A DNA stretch of 64,000 nt from Bradyrhizobium sp. 149 (lineage in GTDB: Bacteria > Pseudomonadota > Alphaproteobacteria > Rhizobiales > Xanthobacteraceae), in the NCBI RefSeq assembly GCF_023073915.1, contig NZ_JADPKK010000022.1:248001-312000 (forward strand). The letters are read 5' to 3'. Below, one piece after another: positions 8,087-15,150 of the stretch; the stretch's first letter is position 1; each line of letters opens with the position of its first letter. Both the position numbers and the translations under genes were made by a program. The notes under the pieces were generated by a model, which was given only the letters and a program-made list of their open reading frames with translations, did not search any database and was not told where the DNA came from.

Positions 8087-8275
8087 ATGCCGCATGAGCC
8101 GCACGGCGCGGACAGCGCGCATCTGAACGCGCTGGATCGGGATCCTGGAGATGGTGAGGGGCAGCTCCCCGGAGCCGGCCCGCACGCGTTCCCGGAATTA
8201 ACAGACGATGAGAAGACACCTGGCTGCGGCATGTTGCCGGAGCCAGGTGACCCCAATGTTGCTCCCTCGAGTTAA
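8087..8275 (+). CDS. Small acidic hydrophilic protein (62 aa)
   Basis: 62 residues, starting MPHEPHGADSAHLN, 3 bases after the previous stop, with an overlapping ribosome site (AGGAGC) at the end of the previous gene. Rich in Asp, Gly and Pro, with one cysteine in TPGCGMLPEPGD. No family is recognised. It shares the MPH opening with its upstream neighbour, which may reflect distant duplication. Last of the three tiny hydrophilic genes. Confidence 0.65.
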   Translation: MPHEPHGADSAHLNALDRDPGDGEGQLPGAGPHAFPELTDDEKTPGCGMLPEPGDPNVAPSS

Positions 8276-8321
8276 CCCAGGGCCAGGGCAATCAGCTCGT
8301 CTTGCGATCACGGAGAACGAC

Positions 8322-8837
8322 ATGCGTAGAACAACTTCAAGCCTGATCCTGATCGGCTTCCTGGCGAGCGCCTCTATGGGGGCTGCGTGGGGGCAAGCAG
8401 GCGGTGGCGGCGGCGGCGGAGGTTCAGGTGGATCGAGCGCTGGAGGAAGCGCTGCTGGAGGGAGCGCTGGCGGCGGGGCCGGTAGCGGCTCAAGCTTGGG
8501 CTCTGCCCCAGGTTTGGGGTCTTCGATGACGACGAATCCGGCCGGGAGTGCACCGTCCGCTGCGGGCAATCCTGGTGACGCGACCAGCGCCTCGCGGGGC
8601 ACTGCGGCCCCTGGGACGAATACAGCGGGAACGGCTCAATCGAGCGGTTCTGGGGGGCCGCAAGGATCGACCACAGTCGGGCGGCCCGGCAATCCCGCAG
8701 GCGGAACCAGCAGCGGTCGCATCGATGGGACGGCGACACCCGGTCCGTCGATGCAAGGCGACGCGGAAATCCGGTCCGAGAATTCCCAGGATTCCCACGT
8801 CGATCGAAAGATCAAAAGTATCTGCAAAGGATGCTGA
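8322..8837 (+). CDS. Secreted glycine/serine-rich protein
   Basis: 171 residues from the ATG at 8322. A clear signal peptide (MRRTTSSLILIGFLASASMG, cleavage near AWGQA) precedes about 100 residues almost wholly of Gly, Ser, Ala, Thr and Pro with runs of Gly, then an ordinary charged tail DSHVDRKIKSICKGC with two cysteines. Probably an exported, unstructured envelope or matrix protein. A second protein of the same design is encoded at 16236-16565. It continues the hydrophilic operon (46-base gap). Confidence 0.72.
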   Translation: MRRTTSSLILIGFLASASMGAAWGQAGGGGGGGGSGGSSAGGSAAGGSAGGGAGSGSSLGSAPGLGSSMTTNPAGSAPSAAGNPGDATSASRGTAAPGTNTAGTAQSSGSGGPQGSTTVGRPGNPAGGTSSGRIDGTATPGPSMQGDAEIRSENSQDSHVDRKIKSICKGC

Positions 8838-8843
8838 GCGGCA

Positions 8844-9059
8844 TCAGGCCGCCGGTTTTTCCGGCGTCCAGTCCAGATCCTCGTCGCTGTGAGGATCGGG
8901 GTCCGGCGAACATGGCTTGATCTTCAAATCGTCCTCGAGTACCGGCTCACCCTCGCGCTCTTCGACCAGCCCGGCATCGTCGGCCTTCTTCAACGTTTCC
9001 TCTTTGGTTGAAAACGTCCGGCTGAGTTTTTCCTCGTCCTTGAACAAAGCGTACGCCAC
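8844..9059 (-). CDS. Small acidic hypothetical protein (71 aa)
   Basis: 71 residues from a GTG at 9059. The start is chosen because GGAGG lies 9 bases upstream and the sequence from V/MAYALFKDEEKLSRTF onward looks conserved, while the frame further upstream is low-complexity. The body contains FSTKEETLKKADDAGLVEE and an acidic tail with PDPDPHSDEDLDW. No membrane segment; function unknown. Convergent with the glycine-rich gene, only 6 bases apart. Confidence 0.72.
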   Translation of the reverse strand: MAYALFKDEEKLSRTFSTKEETLKKADDAGLVEEREGEPVLEDDLKIKPCSPDPDPHSDEDLDWTPEKPAA

Positions 9060-9130
9060 GGCACTTCCCTCCGGCTCGAACGATTGGGGGCGGCCGCCGT
9101 GAGATCCGGCGTCCGCCGCTGCTGGACCTG

Positions 9131-9220
9131 TCACTTCCGCTTGCGCTTCAGTCGCTGAGCTCCATTTCCGCGCTTTCCCTTTCCGTGTCGCACGGCGGGT
9201 CGTCTCGATCTTCTCGCCAT
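9131..9220 (-). CDS. Very basic short peptide (29 aa)
   Basis: 29 codons from the ATG at 9220 to the TGA at 9131, beginning MARRSRRPAVRHGKG and ending RLKRKRK; about half Arg, Lys or His. GGAG lies 6 bases before the ATG. An overlapping frame from 9257 reads a different product (MARVHTTYIGEENGEK...) and could be the true gene. If real, the peptide would probably bind nucleic acid. Both options are weak. Confidence 0.3.
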   Translation of the reverse strand: MARRSRRPAVRHGKGKRGNGAQRLKRKRK

Positions 9221-9249
9221 TTTCTTCTCCAATGTACGTGGTGTGAACT

Positions 9250-9729
9250 CTAGCCAACCTCCCTGAGATTGCTCAAGATCGCGAGATGTCGCTGAATGAT
9301 TGGAAGCGACATTTGCGCGACCTGCTGCTCCTGTGGGTTGCCGCCGGTTCGCAGATACGAACTGTTGAGCGCCAGCAGTTCGCGATGGCCGCGGATCTGC
9401 CCCTGGACATACATCCGGTCGAACGGGCCGGACGGTGTCGCCTGAAGCCGTTGAAGCAAGGCCGCATGATCCGGCCGCAGCGGCGCCGATCCGGGCGCTG
9501 CTCCGAGCGCACTTGCGACCTGGACCTGTTCCGCGATTTCGGCATTCGCGAAATTGATCAGGTCGGGGTTGGTGGTCCGGGTCAAAGCGAGCTGGCTTGT
9601 CTGCATCGCAAACCCACCGCCCATGAGGTCGGCAGTTCGAAAATCCCGCGCTTGGATTGGTTTGGATTGCGCAGTGTAGGTTGATAGTCCGAGGCCGCCT
9701 AAGGCAAGCAAGAACGATCTTCTCAGCAT
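9250..9729 (-). CDS. Secreted DUF4142-like protein
   Basis: 159 residues. The N-terminal signal MLRRSFLLALGGLGLSTYTAQ is followed by an all-helical domain with TSQLALTRTTNPDLINFANA and FDRMYVQGQIRGHRELLAL, the layout of the DUF4142 (ferritin-like four-helix) family, usually periplasmic and stress-associated. Family call is from these two helices. Upstream lies an EcfG-like element at 9757. A separate single-gene unit. Confidence 0.78.
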   Translation of the reverse strand: MLRRSFLLALGGLGLSTYTAQSKPIQARDFRTADLMGGGFAMQTSQLALTRTTNPDLINFANAEIAEQVQVASALGAAPGSAPLRPDHAALLQRLQATPSGPFDRMYVQGQIRGHRELLALNSSYLRTGGNPQEQQVAQMSLPIIQRHLAILSNLREVG

Positions 9730-9756
9730 GATGAATCTCCAATGTGGAGTTCACAA

Positions 9757-9781
9757 GACGCTGCGCCGTATCGAACGTTCC
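9757..9781 (-). promoter_or_regulatory. EcfG-like promoter of the DUF4142-like gene
   Basis: Minus strand: ATAGGAAC-N16-CGTC, one mismatch in the -10, 28 bases before the start at 9729. Confidence 0.5.
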
Positions 9782-9956
9782 TATGGCGCGCAAGACGCGA
9801 AGACGACGCTCAACTGCTCCGGCTACAGTGACGACTATCCGCAGTGCCGACTAACGCATGTTATTGGCGCGCAACCTGCGCCGTGATCATAGGAACGGCC
9901 ATATCAGAGACGACTTGTTTTCGAGGCACGGTGCCGAGCGGCGGACGAGTAGATTC

Positions 9957-10466
9957 ATGCAAGACAATGGTTCAACACGCTTCCCGGTCTCCGCGGGTGT
10001 CCTTCTGGGACTTGGTCTGGGCGGTTTTTTTGACGGCATCGTGTTTCATCAGCTGCTGCAATGGCATCATATGTTAAGCGGCTGGTACCCACTCAATTCC
10101 ATCGACAATCTGAAGCTCAACACGACCTGGGACGGCATCTTCCACAGCGCCGCCTATGTTCTCGTGCTGCTCGGCTTGTACGTGCTGTGGCAGCGGGCAC
10201 GCCGGTCCGACTTTCACTGGTCGCGCCGGCAGTGCATCGGCGCGGTGTTGCTTGGTTGGGGGATCTTCAATCTCATTGAAGGCGTGTTGGATCATGAGAT
10301 CCTCAGGCTGCATCAGGTGAATGAAACCGTGCCTGAGGGACAGCGCATCTTCTGGGATATCGGATTTCTGCTATGGGGCGCGGCAATGTTGGTCATGGGC
10401 GCTGCCATGGCACATTCCAGTGCGCAAGGGAGGGTGCATGCGGAAAGCAGCCTGCACGCTCGCTAG
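9957..10466 (+). CDS. DUF2243-like membrane protein
   Basis: 169 residues from the ATG at 9957. Four hydrophobic segments, with the diagnostic stretch GLGGFFDGIVFHQLLQWHHM at residues 15-35 and later FNLIEGVLDHEILRLHQVNE. These conserved His/Asp clusters within membrane helices mark the DUF2243 family, found near haem-copper oxidase genes in several bacteria and of unknown function. It overlaps the following 54-residue gene by 29 bases and precedes sdhB. A TAGGAAC sits at 9892 but lacks a convincing -10. Confidence 0.82.
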   Translation: MQDNGSTRFPVSAGVLLGLGLGGFFDGIVFHQLLQWHHMLSGWYPLNSIDNLKLNTTWDGIFHSAAYVLVLLGLYVLWQRARRSDFHWSRRQCIGAVLLGWGIFNLIEGVLDHEILRLHQVNETVPEGQRIFWDIGFLLWGAAMLVMGAAMAHSSAQGRVHAESSLHAR

Positions 10467-10602
10467 AGAGCTGCCGCCAGCTCTGGTCTACCTGATCTTC
10501 ATGCTGCTGCTGGTGCTCGCGACAGCACCGGCTTTCCGCATCATGCTGCTCGGTGTGTCCCTGGATGATCTCCTGCAGCTGCGGTGTTTCAGGCTCGGCT
10601 GA
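10438..10602 (+). CDS. Single-span membrane peptide (54 aa)
   Basis: 54 residues from the ATG at 10438, after a strong AGGGAGGG ribosome site. One membrane segment, LVYLIFMLLLVLATAPAFRI, follows a short basic N-terminus MRKAACTLAREL; the tail is LDDLLQLRCFRLG. It overlaps the 3' end of the DUF2243-like gene and lies 70 bases before sdhB, so the three probably form one transcript. No family is known to me; it might be a small anchor or partner of the neighbouring membrane or SdhB protein. Confidence 0.55.
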   Translation: MRKAACTLARELPPALVYLIFMLLLVLATAPAFRIMLLGVSLDDLLQLRCFRLG

Positions 10603-10672
10603 CGCGCCAGCTGCCTGCCGAGGTGAGTTACGCTTCATCGTCGAACTGCCACATGTCTGGCCGGAGGGTATC

Positions 10673-11458
10673 ATGGTCGAGTTCAGGCTTCCCAAGAACT
10701 CCCGCGTCGAAAAGGGGATTGTCTGGCCGAGGCCAGACAGCGAAGCCGTACAGGAATTCCAGGTCTATCGCTGGAATCCCGAGGACGGCCGCAATCCGCG
10801 GCTCGATACCTATTTCGTAGATAAGACCGATTGTGGGCCGATGGTTCTGGATGGCCTGATCTGGATCAAGAACCATATCGACTCCACTTTGACGTTCAGG
10901 CGCTCCTGCCGCGAAGGCGTGTGCGGCTCCTGCTCGATGAATATCGCCGGCCAGAACACGCTGGCCTGTACCAAGTCCATGAGCGAGGACGTCCCGAACG
11001 GCGAGCCGTTGCGCGTCCTGCCTTTGCCGCATCAGCCTGTGGTCAAGGACCTCGTTCCGGACCTGACGAACTTCTACGCACAGCTCGCGTTGATCGAACC
11101 GTGGCTCCAAACCGTTTCACCAACGCCACCGAAGGAATGGCGGCAGAGCCACGAGGATCGGGCAAAGCTCGATGGATTGTACGAGTGCATCCTCTGCGCT
11201 TGCTGCTCGACGTCCTGTCCAAGCTACTGGTGGAATTCCGAGCGCTTCCTCGGCCCTGCGGCCCTGATCCAGGCCGCGCGCTGGATCAATGACAGCCGCG
11301 ACGAGGCGACGGGCGAGCGCCTCGACAAGCTCGAAGACCCCTTCAGGATCTATCGCTGTCACACCATCCTCAATTGCGCGAAGGCCTGTCCCAAGGGCTT
11401 GAATCCAGGCGAGGCCATTTCCGGCTTACGTCTCAAGATGGTCGAGCGGAAATTCTAA
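10673..11458 (+). CDS. sdhB: Solitary succinate dehydrogenase/fumarate reductase iron-sulfur subunit
   Basis: 261 residues from the ATG at 10673 (ribosome site GGAGGG). All three cluster motifs are intact: [2Fe-2S] CREGVCGSCSMN with the later LAC, [4Fe-4S] CILCACCSTSCP, and [3Fe-4S] CHTILNCAKACPKG. This is a full-length, apparently functional SdhB that would pass electrons from succinate to quinone. No sdhA, sdhC or sdhD is present in the window, so it is either a paralogue serving the main complex elsewhere or part of another enzyme. It follows two small membrane-protein genes. Confidence 0.93.
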   Translation: MVEFRLPKNSRVEKGIVWPRPDSEAVQEFQVYRWNPEDGRNPRLDTYFVDKTDCGPMVLDGLIWIKNHIDSTLTFRRSCREGVCGSCSMNIAGQNTLACTKSMSEDVPNGEPLRVLPLPHQPVVKDLVPDLTNFYAQLALIEPWLQTVSPTPPKEWRQSHEDRAKLDGLYECILCACCSTSCPSYWWNSERFLGPAALIQAARWINDSRDEATGERLDKLEDPFRIYRCHTILNCAKACPKGLNPGEAISGLRLKMVERKF

Positions 11459-11505
11459 CCTCCGCACTGCGGATGAATTGCAGATCGCCGGCATGACAAT
11501 CGAAA

Positions 11506-11530
11506 GGAACGATCGCCATGGCGTCCGCTT
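11506..11530 (+). promoter_or_regulatory. EcfG-like promoter of the Nudix-SIR2 unit
   Basis: AAAGGAAC-N16-GCTT, 28 bases before the Nudix ATG at 11558. Confidence 0.5.
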
Positions 11531-11557
11531 ATCGAACTTCAGCCGGAAGGGTTTTCA

Positions 11558-11995
11558 ATGGGTAAGAGACAGTTTGCAGCTTTGCCGTTTCGTTTGGACG
11601 ATTCCGAATTGCGCGTGATGCTTATCACTACCAGACGCAAGCGCCGGTGGTCGGTGCCAAAGGGATCGCTGATCCGCAACACGGCGCCGCATCGCACGGC
11701 GGCGTTGGAGGCCTATGAGGAAGCAGGTCTGATCGGCGCGGTCGCAAAGCGCGCCCTGGGCAGCTTCAAGCATCGCAAACGCAAGGGCGAGCGCAAGCGA
11801 ACCATGGATGTCGCTGTCTTTCCCATGAGGGTGCACGGCCAGGAGCGCTGGTGGCCGGAGAAAGGCGAGCGCGACGCGATCTGGGTCTCGGCGGAAAAGG
11901 CGGCGCGTCTGGTACACAAGGCACAGCTCCGGCGCTTGATCGTGCGTTTCGCGGCGCAGACCGACAGGAACGCGTCTTTTCCGCTGGCCAAATGA
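11558..11995 (+). CDS. Nudix hydrolase (diphosphoinositol-polyphosphate-phosphatase-like)
   Basis: 145 residues. The Nudix box begins at Gly36 (VPKGSL) and ends EAYEEAGLIG. Catalytic Glu51, Glu54 and Glu55 are kept, but the box position normally Glu is Thr42 and the usual Arg before Glu51 is Leu50, so it is a degenerate box. The PKG lead-in and a basic region KHRKRKGERKR resemble the DIPP-type branch. Substrate unknown (diphosphates such as ADP-ribose, Ap4A or inositol pyrophosphates). Same strand as, and 49 bases before, the SIR2 gene. Confidence 0.85.
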   Translation: MGKRQFAALPFRLDDSELRVMLITTRRKRRWSVPKGSLIRNTAPHRTAALEAYEEAGLIGAVAKRALGSFKHRKRKGERKRTMDVAVFPMRVHGQERWWPEKGERDAIWVSAEKAARLVHKAQLRRLIVRFAAQTDRNASFPLAK

Positions 11996-12044
11996 CCAAT
12001 AGACCCGCGCAGGAACTCGCCGGGCACCCAGTCATTTCCTTTGG

Positions 12045-12905
12045 ATGGACGACCAGAGCATAGAACTCGCACACGAGGAGCGGTCGCCGTACGATGTCCT
12101 GGCGGCAGCGATACGGCGACGTCGAGCGATTCTGTTCGTCGGCGCAGGGGTTTCGATGGCCGTTGGCCTGCCATCGTGGCAATGCCTCATCGATCATTTG
12201 CTTGACGATCTCGGCCTCGAACGCGGGGCCATCGAGGGAATGCACGGTGGCTATCAGATGCTGGCGGAATATTACCGGCTGAAGCGCGGTGGCATCGGCC
12301 CGCTGCGCAGCTGGATGGACCGCAATTGGCGAGTCGATCCGGAGAAGATCGGAGCCTCGAAGCTTCACAAGCTGATCGTCGAACTCGATTTTCCCAGCAT
12401 CTACACGACGAACTACGATCGTAATCTCGAGACCGCCTTCGATGTCCTCGACAAACGCTACGCCAAGATCAGCAATGCAAAGGAGATCGCGAGCGCTCCC
12501 GCAGGCGTCACTCACATCATCAAATTCCATGGCGACTTCGACGATGATGCTTCGCTCGTTTTGACGGAGACCGATTTCCTCAACAGGCTCGCATTCAACT
12601 CTCCGCTGGATGTCCGCTTTCGCGCTGACGCGCTGGGAAGCACGCTACTATTCATCGGATACAGCATGTCGGACCCGAACATCCGACTGCTGCTGCACCG
12701 GATTTGGCAGACATGGGAGGATTCCGGGCACCGCCACGACCGCCCCGAATCCTTCGCCTTCGTGGCGCAGCGCAATCCGGTACAGGAGGCTGTCTTGGCG
12801 AACTGGGGTATTACCACTGTCGGCCCGCCCGACGACGCGCGCGCCGATGATGGTCTGATCCAGTTCCTCTTGAACATCCGGCAGTGTCTTGAGCCTCCGA
12901 CGTAG
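12045..12905 (+). CDS. SIR2-like NAD-binding domain protein
   Basis: 286 residues forming one SIR2-like domain. Visible signature blocks are FVGAGVS (residues 31-37, NAD phosphate loop), TTNYDRN (121-127), the catalytic-type HG at 162-163 in KFHGDF, and GYSMSDPNI (205-213). The zinc-binding cysteines of true deacetylase sirtuins are absent, as in the SIR2-like NADase family used in antiphage and stress systems. No second effector domain is fused. Downstream, 33 bases away and convergent, lies a patatin gene. NADase activity is inferred from the family. Confidence 0.85.
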   Translation: MDDQSIELAHEERSPYDVLAAAIRRRRAILFVGAGVSMAVGLPSWQCLIDHLLDDLGLERGAIEGMHGGYQMLAEYYRLKRGGIGPLRSWMDRNWRVDPEKIGASKLHKLIVELDFPSIYTTNYDRNLETAFDVLDKRYAKISNAKEIASAPAGVTHIIKFHGDFDDDASLVLTETDFLNRLAFNSPLDVRFRADALGSTLLFIGYSMSDPNIRLLLHRIWQTWEDSGHRHDRPESFAFVAQRNPVQEAVLANWGITTVGPPDDARADDGLIQFLLNIRQCLEPPT

Positions 12906-12938
12906 GGTGGCAAGCAGGCACTGTCGACATCAGTGCAG

Positions 12939-13919
12939 CTATTTCCGGCGTACTCTGCGGATACCGTTTTCGTCCGGTGGAGTCCCTGCGGCAAGTTGCA
13001 TGTCCAGAAAACCTGCCTGCCATCGCTGCGCCATCGCGGCTTCTGACAGATCGAAGGATTTTTCAGGACCAGCTTCTTCGGCGCCAGGGCGGTAGCTCAG
13101 GAGGTGGACCGTGTCGCTGCGGGTCAGACCGCAAAGTTCTGCGCGGAGCCGTCGAGCTTCAAGGGCGTGATGAAGCCGATGAAGGGTCTGATTGCCGAAC
13201 ATTAGGTCGCTCTTGCGCTCGGCCGCGGCTTCGATCCCGTCTGGGACCTGACCGTCCCGTGCGTAGAGATCGATGATGTAGAGCCGAAGCGCATTCTCGA
13301 CCTCGAGGACGGGATCAAACGGCGCGTTGAGCGAGAAGCCGCCGTCAACGAGCCACCTGTCGGAGACCGAGACCGGAGCGAATTCGGGGATGAATCCGCA
13401 ACTGGCCAGGATGTGATCCATTTCGATGCGCTGTGAGCGGGAGTCGAACAGCACGGCGTCGCCGCTCTCGACGTCGGTTGCACAGATCGTGACGCGCGGA
13501 TCGCCGGCGTTGAGGCGCTCGAATTCGATCAACTGTCGCAGGCGATCCCGAGTGGGGCCGAGATCGTACAAGCCGTTGAAGCGAGAACTGCCGATTGGAA
13601 GCCGGGGGTAGAAGAAGCCGGCTCGGCCAAACAGGCGTGCGTTGAGCGAGTTCATCCAGGCAAACAGGTGACGGTTGGCGTTCGGCGGCTCGACCGAGCG
13701 ACCGGGTTCCTGCCAGAAGCGGCGCAGAGTTTGTACCCGATCAGAAGGAGCACTTCCGGCAATCAGCGCCGTCGTGATGGCACCCGCGGATGAGCCGGTC
13801 ACCCAGTGGAGGGGAAGGGAGAGCGATGTGAAGCAGTCGAACGCGCCCCCGTGATAGGCGCCCAACCCCAGACCGCCGGAGAAGACGAGCGCGGTAAGGG
13901 GTTCGTCGACGACTGCCAT
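12939..13919 (-). CDS. Patatin-like phospholipase
   Basis: 326 residues from the ATG at 13919 (MAVVDEPLTALVFSGG). The catalytic dyad layout of patatins is complete: glycine-rich oxyanion loop SGGLGLGAYHGG (14-25), nucleophile elbow GSSAG with Ser44, and the Asp motif LVDGGFSLNAPF near residue 205. Cytosolic lipid acyl hydrolase acting on membrane phospholipids. The gene converges on the SIR2-like gene; no promoter motif was recognised upstream. A longer start at 13967 has no better ribosome site. Confidence 0.88.
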   Translation of the reverse strand: MAVVDEPLTALVFSGGLGLGAYHGGAFDCFTSLSLPLHWVTGSSAGAITTALIAGSAPSDRVQTLRRFWQEPGRSVEPPNANRHLFAWMNSLNARLFGRAGFFYPRLPIGSSRFNGLYDLGPTRDRLRQLIEFERLNAGDPRVTICATDVESGDAVLFDSRSQRIEMDHILASCGFIPEFAPVSVSDRWLVDGGFSLNAPFDPVLEVENALRLYIIDLYARDGQVPDGIEAAAERKSDLMFGNQTLHRLHHALEARRLRAELCGLTRSDTVHLLSYRPGAEEAGPEKSFDLSEAAMAQRWQAGFLDMQLAAGTPPDENGIRRVRRK

Positions 13920-13995
13920 AGTCGCGCCGCTTACCCAGCGTGGTGAGGTGACCACGGTGCAGAGCAATGGTGGGTCCGAGATCTGCTACGCAGCG

Positions 13996-14232
13996 TCACC
14001 GATATCCTCGCCCGCGGCGCGCATAGGCGTAACGCGGATTGATGGCGCAATAGGCGTTGGTTCCCGATGCGCTTGCCAGGCACTGTGCGTAACTGGCGAA
14101 CTGGCAATTGCCCGGATATCCCCAGACCCGGCCTTGAAGACAGTAGCGATCTTGGGCGGCGGCGGGCGTTGCCGATCCCAGGCTCGCCATGGCAGTTACA
14201 GCTGCGGCAGCCAAGAGGAGTGAATGTTTCAC
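13996..14232 (-). CDS. Secreted DUF3551-like protein
   Basis: 78 residues: signal peptide MKHSLLLAAAAVTAMASLGS (cleavage near AAA-QD), then a small domain with four cysteines in YCLQGRVWGYPGNC, QCLASASG and AYCAINPRYA, and a basic tail. This pattern matches the DUF3551 family, plentiful in Bradyrhizobium and of unknown function. Four cysteines in an exported protein suggest two disulfides. A perfect EcfG promoter lies 25 bases upstream. Confidence 0.85.
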   Translation of the reverse strand: MKHSLLLAAAAVTAMASLGSATPAAAQDRYCLQGRVWGYPGNCQFASYAQCLASASGTNAYCAINPRYAYARRGRGYR

Positions 14233-14256
14233 GGAAGCCTCCAGAGTTCATCATAG

Positions 14257-14281
14257 AACGCCGGCCCGGAAGTGACGTTCC
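14257..14281 (-). promoter_or_regulatory. EcfG-type promoter of the DUF3551-like gene
   Basis: Minus strand: ATAGGAAC-N16-CGTT, full consensus, 25 bases before the start at 14232. Confidence 0.72.
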
Positions 14282-14470
14282 TATGCCCCGCTTGTTCAGC
14301 GGAATGCCCGCCGTTTGACGCAAACCATTAACTTGTGTGAACCGTCTTTGCGCGCATCGACCGTTGATTGGTCAAGCCGGTTGGCGCTAATGATCGGAAA
14401 TTGAAGCGAGGGAAAGCTGGTGCTCGACTTGGCAAGTGTCCGGTTCATTCAAGTGACCTGAAGCCGGCGC

Positions 14471-14740
14471 ATGGAAACCGCCATTCAGGCCATGGGCGTG
14501 CTCGCCGCTTGTTTGACTTCACTGTCGTACCTACCGCAAGTGCGCAAGGCGCGCTCGCCCGGTTCAACCGACGACCTCTCCCTGAAGATGCTGGTCGCAT
14601 TGGCCAGTGGCCTGATCTTATGGATCGTCTACGGGGTGTTGAAGGCGGATTGGGTCATCGTGCTCGCGAATGTGATTGGAGCGGCGCTTGCGCTCACGTT
14701 GATCACATTCAAGATCCGCGACATGAGAAGACCCAGGTAG
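14471..14740 (+). CDS. SemiSWEET-type sugar transporter
   Basis: 89 residues forming one three-helix MtN3/SWEET unit, the size of bacterial SemiSWEETs, which dimerise in the inner membrane to pass sugars. Conserved features are SYLPQVRKARSPGSTDDLSL (a PQ motif after helix 1), GLILWIVYGVLKADWVIV in helix 2-3, and a basic C-terminus. In the stress region it may move a compatible sugar, which is inference. No promoter motif was recognised. Confidence 0.9.
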   Translation: METAIQAMGVLAACLTSLSYLPQVRKARSPGSTDDLSLKMLVALASGLILWIVYGVLKADWVIVLANVIGAALALTLITFKIRDMRRPR

Positions 14741-14809
14741 GCGGGATGTTGCTCGGAGGGTCAACGGTCCGAGAAATCCAAGGCGGTATGCATTCATGGG
14801 AGAAGATTA

Positions 14810-14834
14810 GGAACGTCCCCCGCGACGTCAGGTT
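14810..14834 (+). promoter_or_regulatory. EcfG-like promoter of the 69-residue membrane protein
   Basis: TTAGGAAC-N16-GGTT, 25 bases before the ATG at 14859. Confidence 0.55.
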
Positions 14835-14858
14835 TTCGGAGCGTCACGGGAGAGCAGC

Positions 14859-15068
14859 ATGACCCATCAAGACAACGACAAGACCAACGTGGCACGACAG
14901 AACAGCCCTGTCGCCTGGATGCTTGGCGCAATTTTCGTCATAGCAATCGTTGCGGCCGTCTTCTTCTACAATGGCAAGGATGTCGGCCACCAGACCACCA
15001 CCACGACGCCCGACAATGCTCCGAGCGTCACGACGGGTTCGAACGGGTCAGGCACCTCCAACAAATGA
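14859..15068 (+). CDS. Single-span membrane protein with Thr/Ser-rich tail (69 aa)
   Basis: 69 residues. A polar N-terminus (MTHQDNDKTNVARQNSP), one membrane helix (VAWMLGAIFVIAIVAAVFFY) and an exported low-complexity tail with a run of five threonines and GSNGSGTSNK. The ribosome site is weak, but the preceding EcfG-like element and the next terminator-like hairpin frame it well as a single gene. Function unknown. Confidence 0.72.
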   Translation: MTHQDNDKTNVARQNSPVAWMLGAIFVIAIVAAVFFYNGKDVGHQTTTTTPDNAPSVTTGSNGSGTSNK

Positions 15069-15106
15069 GGCCTGAGCAGCAGCTCAGTTCGGATACGGTC
15101 TCGGAG

Positions 15107-15134
15107 CGGGGTCGTCCGTCTCCGGACAACCCCG
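15107..15134. terminator. Candidate bidirectional terminator hairpin
   Basis: CGGGGT-c-GTCCG, loop TCTC, CGGAC-a-ACCCCG: an 11-bp stem with one internal mismatch between two convergent genes. There is no T-tract, so the call rests on position and stem strength. Confidence 0.42.
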
Positions 15135-15150
15135 TTCCGTCCCCTTGCGA

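Noticed and set aside
9892..9920. TAGGAAC before the DUF2243-like gene
   Set aside because: The -35 fits EcfG, but the bases at N16 and N17 (ACTT, CTTG) are poor; the same problem applies to TAGGAAC at 40076 and at 16618.
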